Source: Mesotaenium endlicherianum (taxonomy: Eukaryota; Streptophyta; Zygnematophyceae; Zygnematales; Mesotaeniaceae). From it: a stretch of DNA of 64,000 nucleotides. Shown piece by piece: positions 22,955 through 35,210 of this stretch. The notes beneath the pieces are model-generated. The model was given only the letters and a program-made list of their open reading frames with translations, had not been told where the DNA came from and did no database searches. The stretch spans positions 326,234 to 390,233 of the forward strand of contig WELA01007584.1 of the NCBI GenBank assembly GCA_009602735.1, given 5' to 3'. Every line of letters starts with the position of its first letter. The stretch's first letter is position 1. Made by a program: the position numbers and the translations under genes.

Positions 22955-25900
22955 ATGGTATCTGATCAGGAGCTCACGGAGAGACTAAGGGTTATATTAA
23001 GTGAGTCTGACCTCAATGTGGTGACCATAAAAACCGTCAGAAAACAGCTAGAGGACGAGTTTGGGGAGGACCTTACTGCAAAGAAAAAACTGTTGAGGAG
23101 TGAGACTGAGCATTTTTTAGAGGAGAGGAAACAGGCAGAACAGCGAGCAGAGGAGGAAGCTGAGGAAGAGGAAGGGAGGGCTGGCAAGAGAAAAAAGCCT
23201 GAGAAAGGGAAAAGGGCAAAGAAGGGAGAGTAAGTTTCATTGTTGCATCCATTCCCTCGTAACTTGCGAAGGCTTATTGACGATTATATGTGTTCATGGT
23301 GACTTTTTACAGCAGGCAGCTAGGATCGTAATATGTCCTTCACCTCTCCTTCGGTATATATTTTTGCCTGCCCTTTCGTAATGTGAATCAGGAAAATTGT
23401 GGGTCTGTCATAAATTTTATTCAGGAAAAAAGAAAGGAAGAAAAGACGAACGGATGGGGAAGGAGGTGGTGGTGGAGGAGGTCTGAATAAGATGTGTGCT
23501 CTATCTGAAGACCTTGCAGCCATTGTGGGCGTCAGAGAAGCTCCAAGAACACAGGTATACATAGGGTGGCCCGTAGAGTCCAAATACCAACTTTATTGTG
23601 TTTGCCTCACATCACACATGGACTGAGATAGTTACCTTATTAATTGTGTGTAAACAATATCGGGTGTTGTTGAGTTATCTTATATCCGCTCATGCGTTGT
23701 TTTTTAGACACCCATTTAGGATGCTGCTCTTTGCTGTTGCCCACATTGTAATGACATGTTGTTCTATTTCTTTCTCAAACGTACTGTCGGAATGTTATCA
23801 AGCAGCCACTCTCTACCTGGAGTTTGCTGGAACAATAAGTATTGCGTGCAATCATAGCTCTTTGCTTGGAGCAATCTCGGGGTCGGTGCTTGATGACTGC
23901 CTTTATGTACCAAGTTGTCAATTTGGCTTGCAGACTGGGTATCGCTCACGTTTGAAGTGACTGAGCGTGATGCAGATGGTGGTAAGGGTGCATCCATATT
24001 CGAAGCTGTGATTGGTATTGGGTTTATGGGGATCAATGGTCTTGTAAAATCCATTTTCTTCTTGCTACGGTCAAATCCCTTCTTGGCACCCATCATTACA
24101 GAAGGTTTTTTGTGTAGGCCTTGAAATATGGTTGGTGTGCAACTGTACAATGTTAAGAAACGATGAATGCCCAAACATAAGGCACATAAATTGCTTCGTG
24201 TGGTGAAACAGTGGTCGGATTGCAGTCTGATGTTTGGAGGACAACGTTGAGCACGTCTGCTGTGAGTTGCATTTATATGACTCTTTGTCGCTTTCTCTGC
24301 CGTGCAGGTTGTGAAGCTGATATGGGAGCACATAAAGGAGAACAATTTGCAGGATCCGAGCAACAAGCGCCAAATTCTATGTGACGAGGCGCTAGAGAAG
24401 CTGTTTGGCGTGCCCTCCACGGACATGTTCAATATGAACAAGCTTCTGAGCAATCACATCAAAACCTTGCCCAATCTTGTAAATGGTGAGCCTCCTATGA
24501 CTTTCCTTTCGACTTTTTCTCTATGATATTTTCGTTGTTCTCTCCATATTCTTGGCACGTGACTGCTGGGCTTCAGTTGACCAGCTTCAGTTGACTTGTC
24601 ACATTCTCATTCCTGCGACTTTTTGGCAACAATCCGGGACGGAAGCCTTTATGCAGTATGCTGTGGACAATGCATACATGTGGCGAGATTGTACATGTTT
24701 CGCGACAGGGATAATGGTCACGCATATCTGCATGACTATATTAGGAATCATTTTTCCGTGTGGTTTGGCTTCAGTCTTGTTGTATCGCCTTTTGGCTCTG
24801 TTGCATGTCTTACTTTCATGCATGGACAATAAATTAGCCATTTTTGGACAAAGTTGTTCCACACGCTTGATGCAATGATTCTGGCATTGTGCTATTTGCA
24901 TACGGGGTCACACTTCGAATGTAGATGGGGGCTTTATCCGTCTCTGGCCCAAGGGCACGTAGCATTACGATAGTCTGGGAGATGCATGCCAGATATGTTA
25001 GGGGTTACCATCAGTGAGCCTGTGTGGTATTCTGCTTCAGACATTCATTTGACATGCTACTACGTAGTTGACAAAGGTGCCATCTTTTTTTGGTGCATCG
25101 TGGAATTTAGACGTGTGTCCTTAAACACTGTCGTGGGGGTCAAGGAAAGGTGCAATATCTGAAAGGGGCTTTTGCTGCTAGTTGCTACTTCTTTGGTGTT
25201 GGTTTGTTGGTTTTATGGAGAGGGAGGAAGAAGTTGAGGGGAGGAGAGAAAGGAGAGGAACTGTCTAGTTATTGCCAAAGCACAGTCCGATGGTCACCAC
25301 TAGTTGTAATGCACACTAACCATGTCTGTCATACATAAGATGACGACCACAAAGGCGAGCATTGCATAAAGAAAGGGGTGGTGGCCTGTTTGCGGCGCGA
25401 GCAGGCGAGCCGGTCGAGAAGAAGGCGAAGAAGGAGGTGGGAGACAAGATGGCTGGAAATGTGTTCATGAAGCCACAGCTGATGTCAGCGGCGCTGCAGA
25501 GCTTCTTTGGCGACGGCGAGAGCCACTCGAAGCGCTCGGATGTTGTCAAGAGGATGTGGGACTACATTAAGGTGCACGAGCTACAGGTATCTCTCTCTCT
25601 CTCTTCTCCTCCCTGTTTGTGCGCCCGTGTGTGTGTGTGAACGAAGGAGTAGTTGCAACTCACATTCGCATCGCGCATTTGATGCAAGCAAAGTCACCTG
25701 TGTGTCTCAACATCCCGAAGAAGAGATGGGTCGCATCTGCGCCTTTGATGTCCGTTGCCTGCCGAGATGGCAGAGTCTCAAGCGGGAACAGCAACCCCTT
25801 TGTTCCCCTCCTAGTCCAATTACCACAGAGGTGTTTCAGGCTGGGTACCAGCATAGCTCCATGCATGCATGTTCCTGTACCCGCTTGGCAGCTGCCGTTG

Positions 25901-26636
25901 TTCCGGATGAAACTTACTCATGCACGACAGGCATTCCCCTCCAGGGAGCACGTGATAGGAAGCACATGCTGCTGGGGTTGATGTGTCCGTTTATGCCAGT
26001 GCTCGTGTACATGTTGTTTGTTGATTAAGTTCACAGTTGCTCCAATATAACCCATATGTATTGGTTGCCATTGGTGTCATGCATAAGGATGCTTGTGATG
26101 TTGTGTAGCTTGATTACGCGATAATCACTACAGTTTAGAGCTTCTTCGCTGCAGCTGCTTGGAATGATGACCCCAGTTAGTACCTTACGTAGCCCCTACT
26201 TGACATTCTCATGTAAGCCGTGAGTCAATTTTGTTGTTGTTGAACATGTACATCAATCGACAAGACAGAGACTCGTATATGTGTATAGAAAGCTTGCATC
26301 AGCCTCTGTTGACAAACTTTTGCACTGATACATGTGCAATGCTTGTCTATGTCGATTCTTATCCTGCAGGACCCAGCAGACAGGCGGAGGGTGATCTGCG
26401 ATGAGAAGATGAAGACGCTGTTTGGCGTGGAGATGTTTAACGGCTTCGGGATGACAAAGCTTTTGACGCCCCACTTCCTAAAATCCGAAGAAGCTGCACC
26501 CCCCGCCGCCGCTGCTGCCGTCGAAGCGGTGGAGGAGGCGGAGGTGGAAGGGGCGGCTGTGGAGGACGAGGAGTTTGCCGGCGAGGTCGAGGACCTTGAC
26601 GAAGGTGTGGACGAGGAGGAAGAGGATGAAGAGTGA
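22955..26636 (+). CDS. DEK-C plus tandem SWIB/MDM2-domain protein
   Basis: Chromatin- or transcription-associated protein resembling plant SWIB-domain proteins and the yeast UAF30 subunit. Exons: 22955-23229, 23425-23554, 24308-24485, about 25355-25586 (its acceptor is unclear, either before CATTGC or before AAAGGG) and 26370-26636, giving about 355 aa. The start is the first in-frame ATG. The N-terminal DEK-C domain (residues 1-55) contains LRVILSESDLNVVTIKTVRK. A Lys/Glu linker follows. The first SWIB domain has KMCALSEDLAAIVG, KLIWEHIKENNLQDPSNKR, ILCDEALEKLFGV and FNMNKLLSNHI. The second has PQLMSAALQSFFG, VVKRMWDYIKVHELQDPADR, RVICDEKMKTLFGV and GMTKLLTPHF. In both, one exon break falls at the same place (after VREAPRTQ; after VHELQ falls mid-domain). 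The tail is Glu/Asp-rich. It probably acts in the nucleus. Confidence 0.9.
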
Positions 26637-26756
26637 GGCAGAGGCAGAGGTGCAGGGACGACCTCAACACTTGAGGCAGAGGGAGAGGCAGAGGCAGTGG
26701 GACGACCTCGGCACTTGAGGCAGAGGGAGAGGCCAAGGCAGAGGGACGATCTTGGC
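26637..26756. repeat. Minisatellite directly after the SWIB stop codon
   Basis: About 2.5 imperfect copies of a unit near 45-60 bp built from GAGGCAGAGG, GGGACGACCT and CACTTGAGGC lie immediately after the TGA, in the presumed 3' untranslated region. Copy borders were judged by eye. Confidence 0.7.
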
Positions 26757-28117
26757 AACTCTGGAACATGCAGCACGGGGCACTGGGGTGCAGATCGGAC
26801 TTGTGTGGCGTGCTTGTGTTCAAAGTTTGACTTTGTACATGTACAGTGTGGAGCCACGCCCCTGCCTGACGCCTGAGTTGTTACGGGAGCGACACTTGTC
26901 CAGGTTTTTCAATTGGTGGCAAGCAGATGGTCCAGATGGGGACACCCTGTCGCTCTCAGGCTGAACTCATGGCAGCTGCTGCCACACCCAGCGGCAGCGG
27001 CAGCGGCAGCAGCAATAGATGCGGCAGGGCCACTTTCTTGTCCAGTCATGGGCAGCAATGCATATTCGTGGGGGTGTAGTGCTTCCCAGGTGTGGATTCA
27101 CCGGAATCTGGTTGTCGGGGGGGATCCTACACGTAGTTTTTTTAAGCCTTCCCCTTCGAGTGGCCAGATGGTACTACTGGCTGGGCTGCCAGTTGAGCTA
27201 GATGAAAAGAGGTGATGCTCCTGGCAGCTTCCAGCGATTGATTTGCTGGACGGCAAGACGAGATTTTTGTAGGAATGGGTAAGGTTTGCAAAGGGCTTGC
27301 CAGCTTTCTTTCCAGAACAATAAGCACTCGACATTGCGTTGCACTTCCTAGGAATTAGCGGATAGAGACGATTAGTGTACTGTTTTAACGTATGGCCCTC
27401 ATCAGCAACGTGCAAGCACAGTGGTTATGGGCCCGCCTAGTTTTCTGAGCTCGAGTCCATGTGGCAAATGATTGTTAGTAAGAGCCAGGCATACTTTGGC
27501 ATACTTTGACATGCTTTGGTAGTGATTAGAGCAGCTTGATGGAACTTCTGAACCTTCCTGTAGGTAAGGTGGGTGTCAATACAATCTCTTGAATGCCTCT
27601 CTTAGGTGACCCGTTTTCCAGCTCCATGGTGCTCACATCAGTGAAGGTACTTTTTCTGGTGCATAGGTGCAGATTGTGAACATCTATGGCAAACTTTCCT
27701 GTTATGAATTCAGCAAAGGAAGCCTCTTGCAAAAAAGTTTGTACATAGTCATACATGCACCATGTATGTGCCCGGCAGCAGTTGAGCATGTACAGTTACA
27801 ACAGGTTTCCGCTGTAGATCACATCCATGGCGCATAAGGCTGAGTAATGAACGCTCCTAACAGCAAAGGGTGGTGGTTTAACCAATCAAATTCTTAACAT
27901 GCGTATATGCATAACTGTAAATGACCAGATCTACACAAGAATATTAGACCAATCTAATGACCCCCAGGACACCCCACTATTACAGTATTTTGCAAGTATA
28001 AAGATGGTCTTGATGCAATGAGTACAACTATAGACTCTGATACATATGTGGAAAGCACTTATTTTGATTATTCAACCTATATACAAGGCTATGGTAGCTG
28101 CCCAGCAATATACACCG
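26757..28117. other. Intergenic region, 3' of two convergent genes
   Basis: It holds the 3' ends of the SWIB and NTPCR genes. There is a short CGGCAG run at about 26990-27015. Minus-strand frames at 27098-27415 and 27526-27789 show no known domain. I see nothing else that can be supported. Confidence 0.45.
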
Positions 28118-29811
28118 TTATAGACTGTCTAGTCCTCCAAACGCTGCTGTGTCTAGGAAAGGATCGTCAAATGAATCACCTGGGCCTAAATCATAAGGGA
28201 GGGGTAGCGATGGTGCCTGGTCACTATAGGGCGCGCTCTGATTACCTGAGCCTAAGATACAAGAAAGGGATGGTGCTTGATCAACGTAGGGAGTGCTTTG
28301 AGTCGACTGGAAGCTGCTAGCTGGCAGAGACCTGCCGGAGTACCCTCCAATTGACGGAGTCTGAGCGTGTGAGACAAACGCATCTGACAAGAGACGGGTG
28401 AGAAGCGCCTCGACATCGACTGCCGTCGAGTCCCTGTTGGCCTTTGTGAGCGTGAGGACAACTGCCAACCAGAACAATACATCAATCACAAGCATGTTTG
28501 AAGAGTGTATCCATACATTTATATATGTATACACTGCATGCGTATCCGTGTCAAATAAGAGTAGATGCATAGATACAATATATTTCCCATGAAGACACCT
28601 TGTTTGATTCCCAAATATGTCTTCCATATCCGCTCGTTGGTGACCGCAGCAGCAACGCATGTCAGATTCTTGAAAAGATCAGCAGACAGTCCATGTGAAC
28701 TGAATGCAGTGCCGCCATACACCCAGTACTGGGGCACCTAGTCCTTGGAAGCAAAATAGGATGGTTATACATGTTGTGGGTGTATGTGCGTGCATAAGAA
28801 ACTCAGGACGCCCACTAGCAAAACAGGCGTCAATTCACCTACTGACGCCACTGCTTCAGAGGATTGCGACCCCTTCAATAGCGTCATCATTTCCAAACAT
28901 CGCACAATGTCAGCGTTTTACGTGCATTAAAATAGACCCTTGAAAGTCTATTCCCTCTGCTATGCACCTTCTCGATGCATCATCTGCAGTGCATGTTAAT
29001 ACTCTTCAAAGGCAAAGCAAGGGTCAAAACGACCTCCGTTGTTTCCAACTCATGACCAACGGACAAACGTCCCAGCATGCCACAAGCGCTATCTGTCACT
29101 GCCACGATGAGCACACATCCTCTGTGTAAGCCGAGCAAAACAATCCCCTCCCTCAATGAATGGAGCAATTCAGAGCGTACAGACATACAACCCACACCAT
29201 CAGCGAGAGCCCACGCCGAGGCATGCCTTGTGCTAGTTTAACGAATGGAACAACGCCAGACCTGTGACAGCCAAATCGGTCAGGCCAAAACACAAGTCCA
29301 TCCAACACGGACAACGACGGCGTCACGCGCCGAGGCAGCTTCCGCAAGTCGCGTTTGCTGAGCCTACGACTCTCAAGGGAAAAATCCAAAGCCTCCGTCT
29401 CTGTGCTGGGGCATTGCTGAGGCTCACTTCTCAAGCCAGCATGCATCAGTTGTGTAACCAATGCCAAGACGCAGAGAAGCAGAAGCAGAAAAAGGAGTAG
29501 CAAAAGAAGAAGAAGAAGAAGAAGAAGACGAAGAAACCGAAGAGGAGGAGTCAGTCGTGTGATATCGACGTAGAGAAGGTTCCTCACCAGTGTCGGGCCG
29601 GAGCTTGATGTTCTCCACGAATTCGAGAATGTGGTTGTAGCGCGGCGAGGGCAGCGATCCGAACACCTGCGCCCACCCGCGACAATATCATGTCACCAAA
29701 AGCATGGCAGTGTTTAAACTCGGGGTTTAAATATGCCCGTTGTTATCATCCAATGGTTATGCAGGGACACATACATTGATACACTAATTTCACTCTCTAT
29801 CTCTCTCTCTC

Positions 29812-29862
<51 letters not shown>

Positions 29863-31767
29863 CTGTCTGTGTGTGCGCGTTTTTGCACACGCATAATACT
29901 CTATATTTGTGCCCTACTATGAACCTGCAAAGGTAAGGAGGCTGATCAAAGCAACAGAAAGCTTCTGCAGAGCAGCTCATGTCACAAAGCCGCAGTCTCA
30001 CTCAATACAAAAAACTCCTCATCCATCCTTCTTTCCAATCTAGATGACCCTCAAAACCTAGGCAGCACAAGCTCCCAAGCCCAGGGCTCATGCGGGTGGT
30101 CCGCGTGTTGTCCTTAATCCCTCCCCAGAGAGAGGGCCGGGTGGGAACGAGAAGTTAACAAGAGACGAGAGAGAGGGAAGACAACAGGAGGGAGACAGAG
30201 AGACAGGGTGCAGCCCTGGGCAGAGTACCACTGCCTGCGGAGAGGCGAGCAGGTTGGTGACAGCCTGGCAGAAGCGCTCGCTGCTGAGCGCCATGCGTCC
30301 CACCTAGCACATCCCCTCGACCCAGGCGGAACGTCTCAACACGACACCTAGTTCGCCTGCAGGCGCGCGCACACAGCGATGCTGCGTCTCCTACTGATCT
30401 CAGAGCTCAAGCCACCCTGGCCTTTACCTCCCATGCAACACATGCAAGTACTATCTCCCTCCTCTCTTCCAGATGGTTGCGCTGCAGCGCCAGCTCCTCC
30501 TGGCGGCAGGGGCGCACAGAGCACCATCCGCATGGTCCATGTTTTCTGGATCTGGTGTTTAAGATCAGAGCAAATAAGCAGTGTCTCAACATCCCTCGTT
30601 GAAGTGTGCAATGCTTCCATGGCTCTTGGAACAATTTGGTGGTGCTGAGGAGGGGAGGGTCTGCAGGTCTCAGCATGCTAGGGACGGTTGAGAGGTCCAG
30701 AAAAGTCTTTCACACTTACACCAGCACGCACACACGCAAAAACGCACACACGCACACACATGCGCACGCGCGCACGCAAAAACGCATGCACGCATGCACG
30801 CTTGCGAACACGCACACAGAAGTGGTGCAATCTTGTCTGTCCTGCATTCAAGCTGCCACGGCTCCGCGGCAAATGCAGCCACGTGGCGGGCGCGCGCACC
30901 CACCTCATCGATGACGTAGAGCTTGACGCTGGCGCTGGGCATGAGGTGCGGCAGCACCACGCGCTCAAACTCCTCCACTGCCACGTAGTACTTGCCCACC
31001 TGCACACCGCGCCAGCGCGCAAAAGAGACAGAGAGGAAGAGAGAGAGAGACAGCGGGACCGAGAGCGGCACTTGTGAGAACAGCTGGCTCCGCTGAACGT
31101 GGAGATCACACCCTCTGGAGTCTCGCATAGGAGATAGCCCCAGGTGGCAAGGGGGGCCACGGCCTGCACGAACTTTGTATGTACCAGGAAAAAGAAATGT
31201 CATACCAGCAGCAATCCTTCTGTGGGAATCAGCAAATTCGTTAGTCTTCAATTCAAAGTAGCCAAGCAGGATTCAGTATGTACGTGCTCATGCCTCTGCA
31301 TATATATGCAAATTCTGAGAATTGAGAAGCTGTACAATATATTTACTTCTCTTTCACAGACGCTCACACACACACACACACACAGAGAGAGAGATACAGA
31401 CGCAGACACGCACACAAACGGACGCGAAAATATTTCATATTCAATCACATGCAAACCACGCATGTGATTGTGTACTCAAGGGTTGATGTAGGCGACCTAT
31501 GCACCACGACAGGCGCTTGCTGGCAGGCAGGCAGGCTGCAGCAGTACCTTGGGGCCACACCCGCGGCGCAGCCGGCACAGCGGTGACCTGTCGCCCGAGA
31601 TTGTGACTGCACCCCCCATCACCACGCACCCACACTGTGGGTTTCCTTCTCTTACTACAATAGTAGACTAAAATCCTGCCCTGCTTGCTTCAAGAGGCAT
31701 GGAGCTCATGCCCCTGTGGAGATGTGTATCCGGCAAGTAGTACAGCGATGTCTCTGAGATGCAGCCA

Positions 31768-31809
<42 letters not shown>

Positions 31810-33553
31810 ACGATGCAGCTGCTGCGCACTCGAGCCCTGCAGGGCCAGCTGGCGCACTGTTTGCACCAGCACTGGCCCCTCCCTGGCTTTGTCCTGCTGC
31901 TTGTGTGCTGCCAGCTGGGGGGTTCAAGCGTGTGCTGAGAAGGAATCGAGCGAGAGCGGCCACTCACTGACGTCGAGGCCGAGGCGCTCGCCCGCTTCCG
32001 AGATGGCATCAACGGTGTAGAATCCCGACACCAGCTCGGGGGGGAGCTTCCTCAGGGCCCCCAGTATGAGCCTGCGTGCGCCAGCCACGCGACAGTGGCG
32101 TGTCTCAGCCATTGCTTTCTGAGGCATGCAACGTAGACAGTGATCCAGGCCCATTGAGGCCACGCCACTGTATGTTCAAATGTGACTGGTTGATATGCAC
32201 ACGTGTCTACATACACATGTGTATACATCATGAATATGTGTGTGCGTGTGTGTGTGTGTGCGTGTGTGTGTGTGTGCACCTCCGGGAGTACAGAGGTCCT
32301 CAGAGAACAGTCATGATCGTATCCGATGCACTTGGCAATCACCTGGACCAGGGAGGGATGCTTGGAGACAGCAGGCTCAACACGACTGTGGAGAGCACAC
32401 CAAAAGAGGGCACCACTACTGACACTGCTGCATTCTGCCACTACTTCTTGACACCAGAAGAGGTGATTATGTGCCACAAGCACTTCCTATGCAGCCCCCC
32501 CCCCCCAAATCGGCATGAAGAGTTACCAAGTGACAGAGACTGAGCTTACTGTTTCAGTTTCTGGGATGATTATACTACATGTTTCAAAAATATAAAGCCC
32601 CGCATTCAGCAGCCAGTGAAGGATTAGTTTATTCAATGACGTAATGCTGGCAACTTTATGCGTGACATATACCCTACAACTCAACCCCTAGACCCGAAAC
32701 CCTTCAAAAGTGATGGATGGCTTACGTTGTCTTTCCAATTCCTGCTCCATCGAAGATGGAAAAATCGCCATCGTATACACGATGAAGAGTTTGTCGAGCA
32801 CAAAGAGAACCAAGGAAGCCAAGCCATTGTGCATGTCAGTTCCACATGCAGAAGCAGAAGATCGGAGAGCACTAAGTCGCAAGCCTGGTGCGTTTGACAT
32901 TACCTTAGTCAAAATGTAAAACAGATCATTGTTTCCCTTAGACCTTCTTAAAGTGGTAAGTATACAGCCTCCTCTCACGAGAAGTATATTACTAAATGCA
33001 ATTAAGTCAAAATGTGTCAGAGAAGATTGTCTCCCTTAGACCTTCTTAAAGTGCAACCATACAGCGTAGTCACTGAAGGACTGTAATTTCGAACGACTAA
33101 TATGTAAGCTAAAAGGACGTGCAACAGTTCTGACCTTCCATACATAAACACTACTTTATGAGGAAGCGTGCAGCCATGTGGACTTCTTAAAGCAGTCCAT
33201 GCCTTATATTTCTATGAGCTTGAAACATACTTGGTGCCCATGCAGCTGGTACAAAAACAAACAAACACAAGGCCTAGCCAGCTGGTCAGCAAACACAGAG
33301 GAGCAGAGAATGAGACGCTTGTGGTCAAAGAAAAGAGATGGCTATTGTCCAGCTTTAACCAGACGAAGAGGCATGAGAGCACACCTTTCAGACTACTATC
33401 ATTGCACGGTCTTTGTTCGGCTACAAATATCTTGACTCAAGCCTGATATGCATTTGAGATGACCCAGGAAAGGAACACAGACTCACCTGATTGGCCGGTC
33501 AAGAAGACATTAACAGTAGAAGCAGCCCCTGAGGGCCCCTCTGCGCCACTCAT
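28118..33553 (-). CDS. NTPCR: NTPCR/THEP1-family P-loop nucleoside-triphosphatase
   Basis: Small NTPase of the cancer-related NTPase/THEP1 family, which hydrolyses NTPs; its cell role is not settled. Eight exons fit in phase: 33487-33553, 32726-32741, 31968-32071, 31548-31606, 30904-30999, 30229-30303, 29588-29666 and 28118-28461, giving 279 aa. Walker A reads FLTGQSGIGKTTLI, and its centre is coded by a 16-nt microexon. Then come SGFYTVDAI, GERLGLDVITISGDRSPLCR, VGKYYVAVEEFERVVLP, the Walker B region KLYVIDEVGRMALSS, PQAVVFGSLPSPR and LTKANRD (the family's VTKENR site). The start is the ATG at 33553 with an in-frame stop just upstream, though upstream exons are possible. The protein is about 80-90 residues longer than the human one because of a Ser/Pro/Gln-rich C-terminal tail (YSGRSL...AFGGLDSL). 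Introns carry long TG and CA runs. Confidence 0.92.
29815..29856. repeat. (GT)n microsatellite in an NTPCR intron
   Basis: An almost perfect GT run of about 20 units, flanked by CT runs before it and GC/GT steps after it, lies in the intron between the exons at 29588-29666 and 28118-28461... more exactly just above 29666 in the preceding intron. It is non-coding. Confidence 0.9.
31761..31810. repeat. (CCAG)n microsatellite
   Basis: About 12 units of CCAG, with one CAGT variant near the start, in the intron between NTPCR exons 3 and 4. The apparent Trp/Leu/Ala-repeat peptides read through it are artefacts of the repeat. Confidence 0.9.
32234..32278. repeat. (GT)n microsatellite
   Basis: Interrupted GT run of about 22 units in the intron between the NTPCR microexon and exon 3. 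Confidence 0.9.
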
Positions 33554-33649
33554 ACCCAGCTACGCGGTCTTAATAAGCACCAAGGTCATCAAAGGCTTCA
33601 ATTGGCCTCTTGGTGATCTCTTGTGCAGAGCCCTTGCACAGTCCCCAAC

Positions 33650-33730
33650 CTGGGAAGGTTGCACACGTTGTTGCAAGTAAGTATCTAAATTGTCAACAAG
33701 GATATCCGGAATGCACCTTTCTGCTCGCCT
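33650..33730 (-). other. Possible extra 5' exon of the NTPCR gene
   Basis: A phase-0 open stretch of 27 codons (starting RRAERCIPDILVDNLDTYLQ) is bounded by a pyrimidine-rich acceptor ending TTACAG and a donor GTTGGG. It lies just upstream of the first NTPCR exon. A weak acceptor ending CGTAG at about 33560 would join it in phase to the exon coding MSGAEGPSG. This is inference from splice-like signals only. Confidence 0.25.
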
Positions 33731-34181
33731 CTGTAACTCGTCAAGCGACAAAAAAAGAAACAACTACCATTTCGCACTTATGGACCGCAGCTAAGAAATA
33801 TCCCCAATCAAATCCTGCAGCCTAGATATTTCTCTTGGCGTGCTAACATCAGAACCTGCAGTCCAGCTTCTTCTTGTTGCGTGCTAAGATGGACAATGAG
33901 GTCAATAGATGTACATGCGGCATAAATTATACCTCACTCAAATGACAGGTTGTAACACCAGTCCAATCACACTAGGCGCCCTCCTGCTGCACACTAAGAA
34001 ACTCCAATTAGGTTGAGGATTTCCGCGAGAAAGTATAGAGACGATCAAATTAAGGAGCCACCCTTGAGAGAGAGAGAGTCCTTTAAAAGTCGGTTATGTT
34101 TTTCCTTTACATGTCTAGTTCTGTCTGGGTCTTACGAAGTTGAAACTCGACATTAGCGAAGCTTCGAGCTATGAAACTTAC

Positions 34182-34368
34182 GGTAACGATCAACAGCGAC
34201 GGAACGCTTCCAACTTTCAAGTTTAGGCCCTGGTAGCTCCCCCTCATATATTTCCTCTTCGTCATGCAAGGGGCTGCAGGACGCGCTTTGTCCGCGTCTT
34301 CTATCAGTACTATTCCGTATCAACCCTTCAAGAGCACTTTGGATGTCAGACAGCAATATTTTGTCCAT
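34182..34368 (-). other. Exon-like ORF with its own ATG and a consensus donor
   Basis: An ATG at 34368 opens 62 codons (MDKILLSDIQSALEGLIRNS at the start, then EEEIYEGELPGPKLESWKRS) and runs into a GTAAGT donor at 34181. The stretch is acidic and helix-like. It could be the first coding exon of a gene that continues toward NTPCR, or of NTPCR itself with an N-terminal extension. I could not find the exon that follows it, and I do not recognise the peptide. Confidence 0.35.
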
Positions 34369-34420
34369 GATGGGTACCTTCAACAAGGTGCACTATGCTC
34401 GGAGGGCCTCCAAAGTCCGC

Positions 34421-34466
34421 ACAGAAACAGAAACAAAAATAGAAACAGAAACAGAAACAGAAACAA
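34421..34466. repeat. (CAGAAA)n microsatellite
   Basis: About seven units of ACAGAA/CAGAAA with one CAAAAAT interruption. Confidence 0.9.
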
Positions 34467-34738
34467 CCTGAACTCTAGAGTGCCCTAGAGGCCAGGTTCG
34501 ACTTGGCGCATGCGCCACAGATGGTACAAGGGAACCTCCGGTCACTGTCACGACTTGAGGTCAAAGTCGGTCAGACACGCGCAGAGGAAGTTCGGTGGGT
34601 CAAAGTACGGTCAAGATCAGAATTGACCTTAAAAGTCCAGGCAGAGTCAGCCGGGAAAAATTGACCTGGCTTTGACTTGAGGTGAAGATCCCAGCTTGAC
34701 TTTATTATAAAAGTCATGACGTGTCATGACAAGTATCT

Positions 34739-35210
<472 letters not shown>

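Noticed and set aside
30606-31251. Several frames rich in Thr-His or Cys-Val around 30.7-31.2 kb
   Set aside because: They are translations of CA/TG runs in NTPCR introns; the real exon there is 30904-30999.
29600-33553. Microsatellites as possible CRISPR or array-like repeats
   Set aside because: Units are 2-6 bp without spacers; they are simple sequence repeats.
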